DNA of 64,000 nucleotides. It comes from Cardinalis cardinalis. Taxonomy: Eukaryota; Chordata; Aves; Passeriformes; Cardinalidae. The stretch covers positions 9,743,413 to 9,807,412 of the forward strand of contig JACDOX010000012.1 in the NCBI GenBank assembly GCA_014549065.1. The letters are read 5' to 3'. This document shows, piece by piece, positions 11,601-25,499 of this stretch (position 1 is its first letter; the number at the start of each line of letters is the position of its first letter). The position numbers were made by a program, and so were the translations under genes. Below the pieces are notes generated by a model, which saw nothing but the letters and a program-made list of their open reading frames with translations, did not search any database and had not been told where the DNA came from.

Positions 11601-14600
11601 AGTTTTAGATAAACCAATTAGTGTAGACATGCCCCAAGAGGTAACCATATGGTAAGTTTGTGAGGCTACATGAACTTCTTAGTAGAAGTCTCAAAAATTC
11701 GAGCCATTCTTCAAGTGACAGCTGTGTCTTTATTTTTAATTGTCATCATTACCTGCATCATCAAATGTTCCAGGCTTCAGGTGCTTCTGCTTGATTGTAT
11801 GCTGCTATTTGTTGTTATTTGTATATGTAAAGCCATGTGTAAAGNAAGCTGGGGGACAAATAGATATTTAATTTAAATTAAGGAAGTTAAGTACCTGTTA
11901 CTCTCTTGTTATTAATATTAGTGGCTTTGAAATAATCACCTTTGTTTTATTGAAGCAAAAAATAAAATTAAATTTAAGGAAATGTCTGGCCTCTAAATCA
12001 ACACCTCCAACACGTCCGGTAGTTCTGAAAGAGGTTCTACACACACCATTTAAAACACAGCATTCANTTCCTGACTGGCAGCATCTCTTTTCAAAATTTT
12101 GTGGGTTCCTATGGCTCTGTGATGTATAGTAGCAAAATGNTGGATAAGAAATCAAGGACTTTTATACTTTGACCTTGATAAGAGTTACAGTATTCTCTAA
12201 ACATTCAGAAGTGGTAGTTATTACAATTTCTTCTATTTTTGGAAGAGTAAGTTGCAGAATTAAAAGAGCAATTTTTAACTGTGAAAGCAGTTTGAAAGAG
12301 ACAGATTGATGTGGCCACCAAATTATGGCAGGAACACTCATGAAAAAAATTATGGAAGGCATTCCTGAAGTTGTATTTCAATAAATGGGGGAACAAACTA
12401 AGAGTTTCTTCTTTGAATTTTCAGATATCCAATGATTTTAATACCTCTATGATTTNAAAAAGGCACTATATCTTTTTAATTATACACCAATCCAAAATCT
12501 CAGTGTATCTGTCAGTGTGATTGTCAGTATTAACCAAGAAGAAAAGGGAGAGTTCTCAAGTTCTTCCACCCTAAGACTAAATTTTTTTTTCTAATTCTTG
12601 TGTGTTTTTATTTTCCTTCTTCTCCAGACACTTAATAACAATATGTATAGACCTGATCTGATTACTCTTTCTATCTTCATTGGATTGCTGTTCTGAAATA
12701 AAAGAGAAAGTTTTTAATCTCCAGCTCAAATTTTCACTTGGGTGCCACTTCACCCTCTTCTATAGCACAGATTTTATAATATCCTAACATTACCTTGGAA
12801 TTTTTGTGAACATATTCCATTCTGAGATATGTTAATACTGAGATTCATAAGGTTTCTGCTCTCTTCCTCTAGCTTAGTGTGGTTTCNGATGCTTTACTGT
12901 AGGTCTTTCATTTGCCTCCAGGGTACAGGGTTTTTTTATGCACCGAGAAAAGTGACAGCATCTATCCTATGTACAGTGGAGAATATTCTTTTAAAAAATC
13001 TTATTTGTTGGTTACTTGCAATGAAGTAGACTAAATTTCTTTATGTGAGAGACTCCCTTGTAANCCTTTCTTCCCAAAGTCCTTGTTTCTAATTGTAAAA
13101 TAGATCAGTCTACTACTGGTAAAGCAGAACACAGAAACAGGAAATAAAAACGAACAAGAAAACTGAGAACACAGAGAAACAGAAACTAGATAGAGAAAAG
13201 TGATCTTGGGTATGTGAATGTAAGATCTCTCAGTCATTTATAAATTCACAGTGTTATTTATGATGCAGACCAAAGCAAATCAAAATAGATGACAAATGAA
13301 GAATGCCTGAGAAAGTAGGAAGAAATTTTAATTGAAGAATTGTAATTATTTTCTATTTTATTTATGGTCATCCTAAAGTGTTTCATTCAATACGTGCAAA
13401 TAACCTTGTGGTATAAAAGAGTTGATATGAAATGGAAATTTTTGCTAGATACTCATAATGTCTTAGGTAGTTCATAGATCATTGCTTAGAAAACTGAATG
13501 ATATATATGTGTGTTCTCATAAAAATCATGCATCAGTTGAGACCAAAAAAATTATGTATCTCTCTCTCTTGTTTTGAAGATATGATATAAAACACCAGTA
13601 GCTCTAGATTAATGAGACTTGCAGACCATATCACATTGCTTTTTTAAAAGTCAGATTCCTACCTCCTTTTGAAAATTTCAGGTGTAATTCCATATTCAAT
13701 TTCCTGGAAAATACTTTTTTTCACAGAACAGGGTTAACACGCTTCTAAATGTCTTCTGAAATTAGCATCACTATAGAGGAATAATGATAGAACATGTCAT
13801 AATATTATTTTTAATTCTGTTTTAGCCACCAATATTCAATTTGTATACATAAATAATAGCTGCAAATTCAATATTGTAGGATTATACGGACTCTTTTCAG
13901 GAAGAAATGTGTTTGTAGTAGATAGAAATCTGATGGGAAAAGAAAATTTGGTTCTCTGTGAGCTGAATCATTGATTTTGACAACAAAACACTTGTGAGAC
14001 ATCCTGAAATGTGGACGATATGAAAATACATATTTACATATGAAGTTTAGTATTGTGTAAAACCCTGTCCTTGGTCCTTACAATGAAAACAATGACATAC
14101 CTAACAGCTATAAAATACACATTCATAATAACATTGATTATGTAACATGTTTTTAAACAGTGCTTGATAGAGACTGTGACAGGTATTCTACAGGTCTTCA
14201 TATTTCTTCCACTTGTCCAGTTGAACTTTAAGGTCTGAAAAAATTCTGGAAAATGTACCATTTTCTGTTGTCAAATAATTCCCTGTTATTTATGGATGAA
14301 GGCATGAGTGAAGTGAAATAAGGAGCAAGCTAAGATGAAACCTCAGAGCTGCTATACCACAGGTAGATGAAGCTGTTTCTCCCTTNAAGGAAGTAAAAGA
14401 ATCAAGCTGGGTCACAAAGATTTTAGAAATACTGTCATTGGAATTACTGTGGGGCAAAGCTGGGATGCTTTTTTAGGAGCAACTGACTCCTTAAGAGATC
14501 ACAAGATAAAATGCAGCATTTTCTGGAAACAACTCATTGGTGGTGTTTGATGGCCAAGTTAAAATCNGTTTATGAACAAAGGAGATACAAAAATCTCTTT

Positions 14601-15678
14601 CTTGACCTGTAAACCCTTTTTCCTATTTGAAAGCTTAACTTTCTTACTAAAGGTTCAACAAACTTCTTGACTCAGACTTGAGTATGCTGAGAATTGGTAC
14701 TAAAGAATGTTCAGTGACTTTACTGAACATCAAGAAAATCAAAGCAAATAATACAGGCACTACGGGAAGAAGTGCCCTGCTCACAGCAGCTGAACACCTA
14801 AGGTGTGAAAACAAGAGTCCTATGGAAACTTGAAGAATTTCTAGTGTTTTAGACTGATATGACCCTGTTATACAGAGACTAAATTTATAAATTCTTACTT
14901 GCTATTTATACTGCATCTTCACATGTGATTATTTAGCTACCTAGTTCACTCCTTGGTCCTTCATTTGGCTATATTATATAATGCTGTGTCTCCTTCCCTT
15001 TTGGTAAAAGCCAAACTGTTTCCNTCAAANTAAGTCTTCATCAGGATGCTTCGGAAGATGATTCAGACCTAAGGGTTCTTCTAGTAAACAGTATCCACCA
15101 GACTTCATGTTCTGTTTCAGCAGTTGAAATACCAGTCTCTTTTTTGCCCTCATGTAATACCCTGTGTCCTGTGAGTTATTCTTGTGGGCTGTAAAACAGC
15201 CTTTCACTTATTTGAGATACTGTGAACACACACATGTGTACACAGATTACTTCTTAGGACTCCAGGAGGACCATATCAGATGCAGGAGAAACCTTTAATC
15301 AAATACTATATCATGTGATCAATTCACCACAGAAAAGATTATCTCTGATGAGTTTGGACATCACTATTTTTAGTGCTAAGAACACTTTCTGTAGAAAACA
15401 TGCAAAGACCTCACATGACATACTGTCTGCTATTATCTCTTTACAAATTTTCATAAGCAACTTTCATAGAGATCTTCATATGAAAATTCAATTCCTGAAT
15501 TTATTTCTTGAAATAAATAATCAAGTAGAGTGTCAATGAAAACTGAACTACTGGTTAAACTTNGAGTTTAGTCAATGCCTCTTAGAAGCCTGAAAATCTT
15601 CAGAACATGAAGAAGTTATTAAGATTCATTTAAATTAGCATAATCTCTAGTCACAAATTGTTAAACAGTTTTTTTATC
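8691..15678. other. AT-rich unique sequence, no gene seen
   Basis: Nearly 7 kb of AT-rich sequence without a recognisable repeat, RNA gene or exon. The longest open frame is 107 codons on the minus strand at 11179-11502. It lacks a recognisable domain and its length is within chance for a window this size. A short (TC)n run lies near 13559-13570. Confidence 0.55.
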
Positions 15679-16252
15679 ATAGAATAATAGAATCATTTAA
15701 GCTGTAAAAGAGATCATAGAGTGCAAGCCATTGACCCAGCTAGAATCATTTGGGTTGGAAAAGAGATCATAGAGTTCAACCACTGACCCTGCACTGTCAA
15801 CTCTACCACTGAGCCATGTCCCCAAGTGTGCCACATTGACATGTCTTTTAAATACCTCCAGATATGGTGAATTCCCTGGGCAGCCTGTTCCAATGCTTGA
15901 CAATCTTTTCAGTGAATAAATTTTTCCGAATGTCAAATCTAAATCTCCCCTGGCGCAAATTGAGGCAATTTCCTCTTGTCACATCCCTTGTCACTTGAGA
16001 GAAATGTTTGACCCCCACCCCACCACAACCTCCTTTCAGGGAAATGTAGAGTGATAAGGTGTCCCCTGAGCCTCCTCCAGCCTAAACAATTCCAGATCCC
16101 TTGGCTTCTCCTGGTAATACTTGAGCTACAGATATTTTACCAGCTTCATTGCCTTTCTCTGGATACCCTTCAGCACCTAAATGCGAGGGCCCAAAAACTG
16201 AACCCAACACTTGAGATGCAGTCTCACCAGAGTCAAATACAAGGAGACAATC
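15679..16252 (-). mobile_element. CR1 LINE 3' end, minus strand
   Basis: On the plus strand this reads as the reverse complement of the CR1 3' region. It begins with a TCATAGAATAATAGAATCA tail, continues through the segment with GGCAGCCTGTTCCAATG (about 15879-15895), then CCTCCTCCAGCCTAAACAATTCC (about 16071-16093) and CACCAGAGT near 16227. The element therefore runs from about 16252 (5'-truncated) to 15679 (3' tail). About 570 bp remain, all noncoding 3' region. The tail end carries a short tandem duplication (15688-15792). The copy is moderately diverged and cannot move by itself. Confidence 0.9.
15688..15792 (-). repeat. ~53-bp tandem duplication in the CR1 3' end
   Basis: Copy 1 (15688-15740) and copy 2 (15741-15792) both start TAGAATCATTT, both contain AAAAGAGATCATAGAGT and both end TTGACCC/CTGACCC plus GC. 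They differ at several positions, and copy 2 is the one continuous with the rest of the CR1. This is a local duplication of the last ~53 bp of the element. Confidence 0.85.
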
Positions 16253-19200
16253 ACAAATAAAACATTCTTTATAATGTTATTTTCCATAAAATTACCTGTA
16301 TTTGGAACCAGTGATGAATATGAGAATTTAACAGGTTCTCTTCACTCTGAAAATGTAGTGCAATAATTTGAGTTAAACCCAGCTATCCCTGATTAGGACT
16401 CTGGTCAATTCGAGGATGTTACATTTTCTCCAAATTTTCCCAGTATTTTTCCCCAGATAAAACAAGCTATGGCACANACCATCTTGAGAACTGATGTTAA
16501 TAATAAGAAAGGAATAGCAGCCAGCTGTCACACCATATTAGATCAGATTTGTGTCTCTACTCCCTCTGGGAAATGTTCTGAATCATAATTAGTACATAAT
16601 CAGTTTGTGGTTTTAATTGAGTAAAAGCCAGGTAGCCAAGAATCACAACATAAAATATTTTTGTTCTTGAACCTCATAAAACAAAAAAATGAGAACAGTG
16701 ATCAAACTGGCCTTCTGTCTGTTAAATGAAAGCCACCAGTTGCTTATGAAGCATCTAACTTTTTTTCAGGCTCTTTCAATATGGTATTTATCCACATCTT
16801 TCAGAAAACCGTAGCTGTAAAAAACGGAGCTCTTTCCCTCAAGAACTGTCAGTAACATCATAAAGGGAAATAGAAGCAGACAATAATTATGTAAGTATGC
16901 TTTATTTTTTACCCAAGAATGAAAGGAAAATACAGGATTTTGATGTTAGTTTCAAAACCTAAGTCAGTAACTGGAAAAAATGGAGAATGCATGAGGTGCC
17001 CAAAAGAGTCTAAGGGTATTATAATGAGCTTATTCCACACTATGCTCAATATATATTTGGTCACCTCTCATTTAAATTATACATTAAGAAATAAAAGGAT
17101 TATATTCTCTTAATCTAAAGTAAGTTTAATGTCATTAAGAATTCATGAATATATTCTGACCAAAAAATAGGAATTTCAGGAGGACATTCCATATGTGGCA
17201 GATTATTAATTTAATGTGAACAGTGACTTTTTTTATTTCCAAGATTCATGTTCTTTTTTTAAAATCTCAAAACTTATAATAGGAAGCAAAATAGTGTAAT
17301 ATACACTAAGTATTTTAGTGTTTTCCCAAGGGACTTATTAATTTTCAGTGTTGCAAAAATACCAGTAGGTGTCTCTATTGCTCCATTATTTCCAGAGGTT
17401 AAAAAACCATAAACCCAAACCAAAAGTGACAAAAAACTCCCCACGACCACGACCACCACCACAAACCACACTCCACAGCAACCACCATCACTGCCCTGCG
17501 TCACGATAACATAGCCTGCAGCATTTCATATCTGGAAAAGCCACGTGAAGCTTACAGAGAAAAGCAGATACCATGGATCTTCTATCTTACTGTTTTCCTA
17601 TGGGAAGTGAAGGCTTTACTTAATATTATGTCATTTTTCTTACAGTATTATTACCATTGCCATTTGGATTATAAATATGAAGTATTTCAGTTGGGCTCGT
17701 TTTCCTGGAATTTGTTATTCCTTGTTTTCTAAGGAGATGTTTGGACCTCATGAAGGTTTGTGTACCAAAGCTACATCTGGTGATATCTCTCCTCAGGAAC
17801 ATACTCATCTCCAATGCCTCCTTCTAGTTTGGTTTCCTCATATTAGATCCTCAGCAGTAATATTTTTCACTTTTAAAGAATAAGTTTTGATAAAGTTCTC
17901 TGAACAACTAAAGGCCTTANGGCTTAAGAGTACTCATTATTACTGAATATTTACACTACCTCTATGAAAAACTTATTTCTTTTTAGTGACAGAAAATAGG
18001 GAGTTGCTGGAATGATGAGGAAACAGCTCTTCTGAAGAAATTGTGTTTGAGGAAGGGACAAGAAGCAGCACTCAGTCTCACCAGAGTGTCAAGAAATGTA
18101 TCAACACTTTAAAAGAAATGAAAAAAAAGAACTAATAAACTTAGGGTGAACAAAATGGAACACCGTTGCTTGCATTGTTGAAAGCCCTAANGTAGCTGGC
18201 CAAAGCACAATAATGCAGGGGTTTTTTACATTCTTTTTCAGCTTCTTTTAGACCAGATATTTCCCCTGAAAACCTAAAATACTGTTAGAAACTACAGGGG
18301 TAAGGACAAGAGAAAGGGGGAAAAAAAGAAGAACTTATATTAGGGGGAAGAAAAAGGTTCAGTGTTCATTGATACAGCATGAAACTTCAAGAGGCAGTTT
18401 AAAAATAATATAAAAACCCTATTGAGGCTCAAGGCAGCACTACTCTTTTCCCTTCCCTTTATTCTGCATATCTGCTTTTGTCTACCTAGAAGTAGTCTGC
18501 TTGAACAGAAAGCAGAGGTACCCCAGATAGTATTCATGCTGTAATATAGCATTTCCAATTTTCTCTAAGAAAACAGGGATATTATATTTATTAGGTAAAT
18601 ATATGGGTTCTTGCTAAATATTTGTATTGGTGCTTGGGCATGCCATTGAACTCGAAGGGCATTTTCAATCAGGGAATATTCCAGGATAAGGTCTGCAGGC
18701 AGTTACTGTCTCCAACACTTCGTCATTGCTATGGCACAGAAAAAGCAAAATGTCAAACAATCAGCAGTGATAAAAGACAAAGAGTGCAAAGTACAAAATG
18801 NAACCTAATCTCCCTCTCACATAAAATCACATCCTGAATTAATTTAAATACTTTATTTTGGTGAAAAATGTCTTATTCTTAGCTTCTCTTATTTGTGAAG
18901 CCATTTAGATACTCTTTTTTAATTCCCTTATTTTTTCTTTTATGACAAAAGAGAGAGAGAAGGAATAGAGAGAGAAAAGGAATAGAGAAAGATCATGAAG
19001 AAACACAAACATAAAAATGCCTTAAATACAACTATGTTTGCCTATATGTTAAATGCCCAAGTTTTAGCAATTTACTTACATGAGGCACAAATTATTTTAA
19101 TCACGTGTGGATATAGCACACCATAAGGAAACAAACAATGCACAAAACAAGAAAGGAAGAAAGAAGACTCAGGACCAACTAATTTCAATATCTAGGAATA

Positions 19201-20514
19201 AAGGTAGTGGAGCCTTAAAGTCCACTCAGTCTTTTTAAGTCATAGCACAGTTATCAAAGGATGTGATAGTCAGTGACATTGCTCCACAAATTGTCAAATA
19301 TTTTTGCTGCCACCAGAAATGCAACTGCTTCAGTTTGAGCTCTCAAGTTCTCATTTGGTGAACGTGTGATTTTTAGCAGTACCTAGTATTGCTGACATTT
19401 CTTTTTGACTGACACCATAACAACATAAAATATTCTCATTTTTTTGTAATAATCATAGATGCTATTAGTAATACATAGCATACATATGGATATTTATTAT
19501 TAGAAAAATATATTCTTTGGATTTACAAGGAGTTGTGATTTATATATTCAGAATCACATACAAGCTCCTAATGAATCTATATTATAATTAACTGGAATTA
19601 TCTCTGCCTCTTGAATTATACAGCAATGTCTCATCTTAACAATTGAGTTAGATTCTGAGACAGCTTCAAAATAAAAGAAGGCCCTGAAATCATCATCTTA
19701 AATTACTGCAAATGTAAGAATATAGTCACACTGCTTCTTTTATTGCTCACTCCATGAAATGAAAGTCAAATTTTTCAAATATAATTTATCCTAATTATCA
19801 CTTTCTATGGAAATATTTTTGCTAGAATGATACAAAAGAATCTTATTTCCATANTAAGTGGGAATATATTATGTTCCAAAGCAGGTGAACATAAATCTTT
19901 CTTAATACCTCTGAGAGTGTCAGGCAGGATGACTCTTTTCAGATTGTGGTGAAAAAAAGTAGTTAAAACATTGAACCTCTCAAATAAACATTCAAGACTT
20001 AGGAACCCTATGCAACTATAAAATGTACAGTATATATATATATATACTGTATATATAGAAATTTATATTCTTAGTTATTTATAAGTGTCCCATGGCTTTC
20101 TTAAACCAGAGATCCAACCAGTATTTAATGGCTGTATAGAATATAAATAGTCTAGAATGGGAAAAATATATGCTGTTCCTATAATGTACAGATGTGATTG
20201 TACAAAATCATACATTATATGCAGAAATTATTTCCACAGCTGAATAGACACTTTATTTAGTTTCCTTTAGAAGGACATTGTTTATCTATATCTACATTTA
20301 TTCAGATGGAGATAAAAGAATTACTTCCGTAGTTAACTTTGCAGTTAATATTCAATATGAAATGGAATATCTTTTTATTTAATGCATTCATCAGCTGGAA
20401 TGTACAAGCTTCTCTTTCCATATCTCACAATTTCTTTTGTACAATGATTAAAACAAAAGGAATGCTTAAAAAGCAATGACTAAACCCCCAGTTTGTACTC
20501 ATGTTTGGGACTGC
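16253..20514. other. AT-rich unique sequence with low-complexity tracts
   Basis: No exon or transposon recognised. Low-complexity features include an A/C-rich tract at about 17397-17490 and a GA-rich run at about 18947-18992. A palindromic TA tract at 20026-20051 is listed separately. Confidence 0.55.
20026..20051. repeat. 26-bp perfect palindrome with TA core
   Basis: TACAG, then eight TA dinucleotides, then CTGTA, reading identically on both strands. It is a (TA)8 run bounded by inverted pentamers. Confidence 0.9.
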
Positions 20515-21212
20515 TCCAATCCAGACTTAGCACGCTGTACTTGGACTTGTTGAACTTAATGAGATTTCCACAGGCCCACTTCTCATGTTTGTCCAGGTTC
20601 CCCTAGATGCCATCCTTTTCTTCCATTCCTCACCTGTCCAGCCTTGTGTCGTCTGCAGACTTGCTGAGGGTGCCCTCGTTCTCTCTGTGTGTCCTCAATG
20701 AAGACAGTGAAGAGCACTGGTCCCAGGGCAGAGCCTTGAGGAAATTTCCAGAGCCTTGGTGCATATTTCCAACTGGACATGGACCCATTGACCACAACTC
20801 TCTGGCTACATCCATCAAGCCAATTCATTATCAAATGAATCCCTGTCACNCCAGTTTTGAGATAAGTATGTAACATGAAATCTTGCCAAAAACTTTACAG
20901 AATTCTATATACACGACATCAATCAGTCTTCCTTTGTCAACCATTGCCATCTCCATCACCGAGAGCAACCAGATTGGTCAGGCACGATTTACTCTCATTA
21001 AAGCCATCCCAGCTACCTTGAATTCCCTCCATGGTTTTTATGGGCCACAGCTTATCTTCTAGGAGCATCTATTCCTTGATATCCTCAGGCACAGAGGTGA
21101 GGCTCACAAGTCTGTAGTTCCCTGGATTTTCCTTTCTCCCCTTATCTTTTTCAATATGATGGAGAGTGGCTTGGCAACAATATCAGCCAGTTCCCTCAGG
21201 AGCAAGTTTCAC
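20515..21212 (-). mobile_element. CR1 LINE fragment, reverse-transcriptase region, minus strand
   Basis: Read on the minus strand this carries CR1 ORF2. From high to low coordinate it shows NWLDGCSQRVVVNGSMSSW, then a PQGSALGPVLF motif (canonical PQGSVLGPVLF), then a frameshift, then SADDTRLD in another frame (canonical FADDTKLG), and a KFNKSK-like segment near 20530-20560. Upstream coding sequence extends to about 21212. Frameshifts, the F-to-S change in the catalytic box and ambiguous bases show it is a dead copy. The usual CR1 3' UTR and ATTCT tail are absent below about 20515, so the copy has lost its 3' end as well as its 5' end. Confidence 0.88.
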
Positions 21213-21591
21213 AGATTCTGCTTTATGAATACTGAACTGATTGCTGGGAGGTAGAGGGTAGAAAATACTTGCATTGTGATAAATGGCATCTTTGCCCCTT
21301 TTTTCATCCACAATTTGCTGCAGAAGTACTACATGTTTCTGCCAAGGACAAGGACTGGTCAGCACAGAGAACACATCTGTGTGCTTTGCCTTCACTGCTG
21401 CTGGCTGTCACTTCACAGGAAGCATTGCAGAGTTCAGCCTTTCCCCTGGAAATGCCCTGCAGCCTGTGTGGTTGTAATGTTANAGGACATGTAGGCAACA
21501 AGAAGGGAATCTGCTCCATGAATCCAGATTGTTGCACCTCCAAGGGAAAGGAAGAAAGAGGAACTGATTGTGGAATGAAGCATGAAAAAAA

Positions 21592-21660
21592 GAAAAGACC
21601 ACCAGAAACCCCCAATAAACCATTAAACAAACAAAAAACAAAAACCCAAACAAAAATCCA
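21592..21660. repeat. A/C-rich low-complexity tract
   Basis: Almost purely A and C with few T or G, for example repeated ACAAAC and AACCCAAAC runs. This is a strand-asymmetric low-complexity tract with no tandem period. Confidence 0.75.
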
Positions 21661-21812
21661 TCAAGCCAAACTACAGAGGGCATAGCAACAAGATGACTTT
21701 TTGAAGACTCTTGACTGCATGGACTTAATTCAAGAATGAAGGACATTGAAAACTTTTAAACTAAAAGTCAAGACAGCCGGTATCAGCTTTCGCTGCAAGT
21801 GCTTTGGGTAAC

Positions 21813-21840
21813 TAAATATATCCTTATTAGGATATATTTA
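21813..21840. repeat. Perfect inverted repeat, 11-bp stem and 6-nt loop
   Basis: Positions 21813-21823 (TAAATATATCC) pair perfectly with 21830-21840 around the loop TTATTA. In AT-rich DNA this may be chance. Confidence 0.8.
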
Positions 21841-24800
21841 TCTAGAATATTTCTAGAATATTCTCTAGAAAGGATTTCTGTGATGTTACTCATATGAAAA
21901 CATTTGAATTAGATTTCAATTTTACAGAAAATATTTAGAGTTATAGAAGTTAGTTAATTGGAGATCAAATTTATCCTAACAACAGCCTGGAAATATTCTA
22001 GAAAAATTTATGTAGCTGAATAACTGACTGAAAGTCCTGGTAATGTGTGTTTCAGTGTGTGGCCACTCGCTCCACTGCAAGACTGTTTAACTCTTCTTGT
22101 TGGGAGGTAACAAGGCAGGACATGACTAGCAGATCTTGCAGTAAACTGGTAGATATTTTAATCTTNAAAATAATGTGCAGCTTGAGTAACATTTACTGTC
22201 CAACTTTCCTACTGAAGCTCAAAACTTTGTTCTGAAAAGGCATATTATGCTAGGATTAAACACATGATTGGAATAATCACTTTTTAGGAGGCTGAATGCA
22301 TGGAGGGGGATGGTTTAAGTGATGCCACAATTTTGGTGTATTCTCAGCTTTTCCCTTCCCCAGAGGTACCACTCTTCCAGAGGTGTCTCTTCAGAACTAT
22401 TTACTACTAGTCTGAAGCGTGACCTCCAGGCTGATGACAAAAAATTGTTGNTTGCACAGTGTGAGAGCTGATCCTACCCTTAATTACTGACTTGTGTTTT
22501 CTTTCCAAAACCAACAATCAGCTGTTTTTCAGAAGAAGATGAAAGGGATACACAGGGACACACAGTAGACTTCTGCAATGTTAAAGAGGATGTACAAATT
22601 ATGCAGTAGTGATAATAGATTCTGCTAAAAATGCTAAACAAATGCGCTCCTTGCGCATGTATGGGTATGTAGGTTTGGATATGAGTGAGCTGTTTGTCTG
22701 CCCTTAATGTGGCTTGTTTCACAAGAATTTCACAAATTCACAAAGAATTTCTTGTTTCACAAGAAATTGTATTATGGGATATGGTATTAGGAAGCACTGA
22801 GTGTGATATCCTAACCTTGGGTGTCAACATTGCATGGTTGTATTAAGGCCTAAAAATACATTTGCAAAAACCCTACATCTACATTATTAATAACAGTTTA
22901 AATATTATGCATTATGAAATATTACTTTGATTTTTGCTAATTTTGAAAAGAAATTTGGGCTAGGGTAATACATAAAAAGTTATAATGAGATAAAGATGTT
23001 TACAAAATATACAGTATAAAAAATATTTAATATCTATATAACTCCAATACAACCTATTCTCATACTTCAACTGATTTCAGGTACTGAATTTTCTTCCTCA
23101 TTTCTTTTAAAAATGGAGCCCTCATGTTTTGTGTTTTGGGTTCTTCTTCTTATTATTTTATTTATTTTTCTGTAACAGTTTTGAGAAGATTCTATTTTTT
23201 TGTGGCAAGGTGAAGGATGACAATATCACATGGGTACTTACCCAATTCCATTAGCAATTTGCTTCCAGCACAGTATCACTCACTTTTCTGGTATCACACT
23301 CATTTTGTATTTTTTAGTGTTTCATCTAGTTTGTAGCAATCATATTGTGCTAAAAATACTGTAGCGTCAAATCAAAACATTTCTGAAAAACAGACAAGTC
23401 AACTAGTTGATCTATCTACAATAAGAGAGATACATCAATTCCATCTGATCTTCTGATAAATTAATACCTTCATTAGTACATCTCAATGACTTGTAACATC
23501 CTAACAATAATATTAATTTTTATAATAATATGATATTAAAAAATCTTTTATCTAGCCAGCAGATTACATAACTAACTCTGTGAAGACAGAAACCTCTCAT
23601 TGCTTTCTTACTTGACCAAACACTTTCAAAGGCAAAAATATTTTTATTTTTTATTTCTCTCTTCTGGGTTTTTAGAACTTCATGAAAATGATGGTGTCTA
23701 CTTTGGCTGCTGTGGGTTGCTTTTTCTTGAGAGAGAAACCGTGGTCTTTTTTGCAATATAAATTACANCCCTCAAGTACAATGGGCATTTCTAGCAACTG
23801 CCATTTTTGATAATAAGGAATTTTTATGTAAAATAAATATTCTTCGGACAGAACCTTGAATCTTCAGACATTCATGAGCAGGAAGTGAATGATTCTTTAA
23901 GAGCACAATATACACACATTTTGGGAAGAATTTTTATACTTTATTTTGTCAAAGAATAATGAGAATTATGTTTCACAAAAAATCCTCAGGTTGCAAACAG
24001 ATTAATTAAAAAAAAAATTTTAAAAATCTGCATCTTATAATAATTAAAGGCTAATTTTGATAATTAGAATAATTGTAAGAATAATTTGAGATATTTTTTC
24101 ATAGTATTTACAAGTGGAATTCACTAACAGTTGTCTTCATCCCAAGCAGTGTGTTCAGCTTGCCTTTTTACTTAAAGAAATAAGCATGTCTGAGCTACAA
24201 TACTTGTATTTAGAGTTTAGAAAAGACTTTTCCTCATTAATTATGAAAATCATGGGAAATTTAATTTTATTTTTGAGATATAAGAGTTGGGGTAAATCCC
24301 CTTTGGTTTTGATTTAACTTTTTCCATTGTGTTGTTTATTTCTTTATGTTTGTATTCTCTTGTTCATTTTGTTGGTTTTGCTGGATTTGTTGAATATAAT
24401 TAGAATTAATAAATTATAATACTATTTGACATTATATTTAATCTATCCATAATAAGCCAGAAAATTTTAAAGTATTTACATAGAATTCTACTGTGTTTTT
24501 TTTTTTGTTTTGTTTGCTTGGGGTTTTTGTTAATTTTTTTAAAATTCCCTTTTACAGAGAATGATACAATGTAATCTAAGTCTAATTTTGATCATTCTTC
24601 TTCTTTTGATTAACTGCTGCCTGATGATCACTTAAAGCCTAGGAGATAATTTTAGATGCTATCTTTTCCTTTTCTCATTTATTTTCCTTTGAGAACTTTT
24701 TTCTAGAATTCCTCGTCATTGTTTTTTTCAGTAGCAAGAATGGTGTGAGGAAAGAGAAGAAATATAATTTCCATTCTCTCAAACTTCATGTCAGAATTTC

Positions 24801-25499
24801 CTTGAAAATTGTCTATATGTTACTTCCAAAAACTTGTAATGGAAATGAATTATTTAACGCATATGGAAGCAATTATTAGTTTTATCCTTATGCAAAGAAA
24901 GCAGTAAAACAAGAAAGAATGTCATCCAGAAAAATGCAATGTTTAGGAAAAAGAAAGAAAATGGAAAAAAAAATTCAAGCAAAGCAACAGAGGCTGAAGA
25001 GGACATCCTTCTAATGTGCAAGACTGTTCTACAAATAACAGAGCTATTTTCTTTTCTATTCACAAGCAATTTTGGCAGTTTCCTGACAGACAACATTGCA
25101 TTAACTGCTTTTATCATAGGAAAGAAAAATGACAATGTTGATATAGCACTCAGAAGAGGTGATATCTTGCAAGGACAATATCCTGCTTTTATTCATCTGC
25201 ACAGGAGAAAAATATATTAGAAATCCTTCTAGGACATGGAAAACAATCAAATATTGAAGCTCCACTGAAAGATAAATTTCTGGGCAGAACTCCTCTCCCT
25301 CTTCCCTGAAAAAAACCCCATGAATAGCTGAAAAGCTAAAAAAATGAACCCTGCAGTTCCTGGCTCAGTATATAAATAAGACAGAATCAACAGACTTAAG
25401 GCCCCAACAAAGTTGGCATCTAATATTATTCAGTGCTAAAGTTAGATGAGATCTTTAGTCAGGACTTTGGACTAAAAAATGATAAATCTCAGGATTACA

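Larger units (their letters stand above)
21213..25499. other. Mostly AT-rich unique sequence
   Basis: The first ~280 bp after the CR1 are somewhat GC-richer and hold a 138-codon plus-strand open frame (21269-21685). Its 3' half is translated A/C-rich low-complexity sequence, so I do not call it a gene. Other small features are the A/C tract at 21592-21660, a hairpin at 21813-21840, a short duplication at 22712-22770 (CTTGTTTCACAAGAA twice) and a T/G tract at about 24496-24540. Confidence 0.5.

Noticed and set aside
21269..21746. 138-codon plus-strand open frame and overlapping frames on both strands
   Set aside because: The second half is an A/C-rich low-complexity tract, several frames are open at once, and no domain is recognisable.
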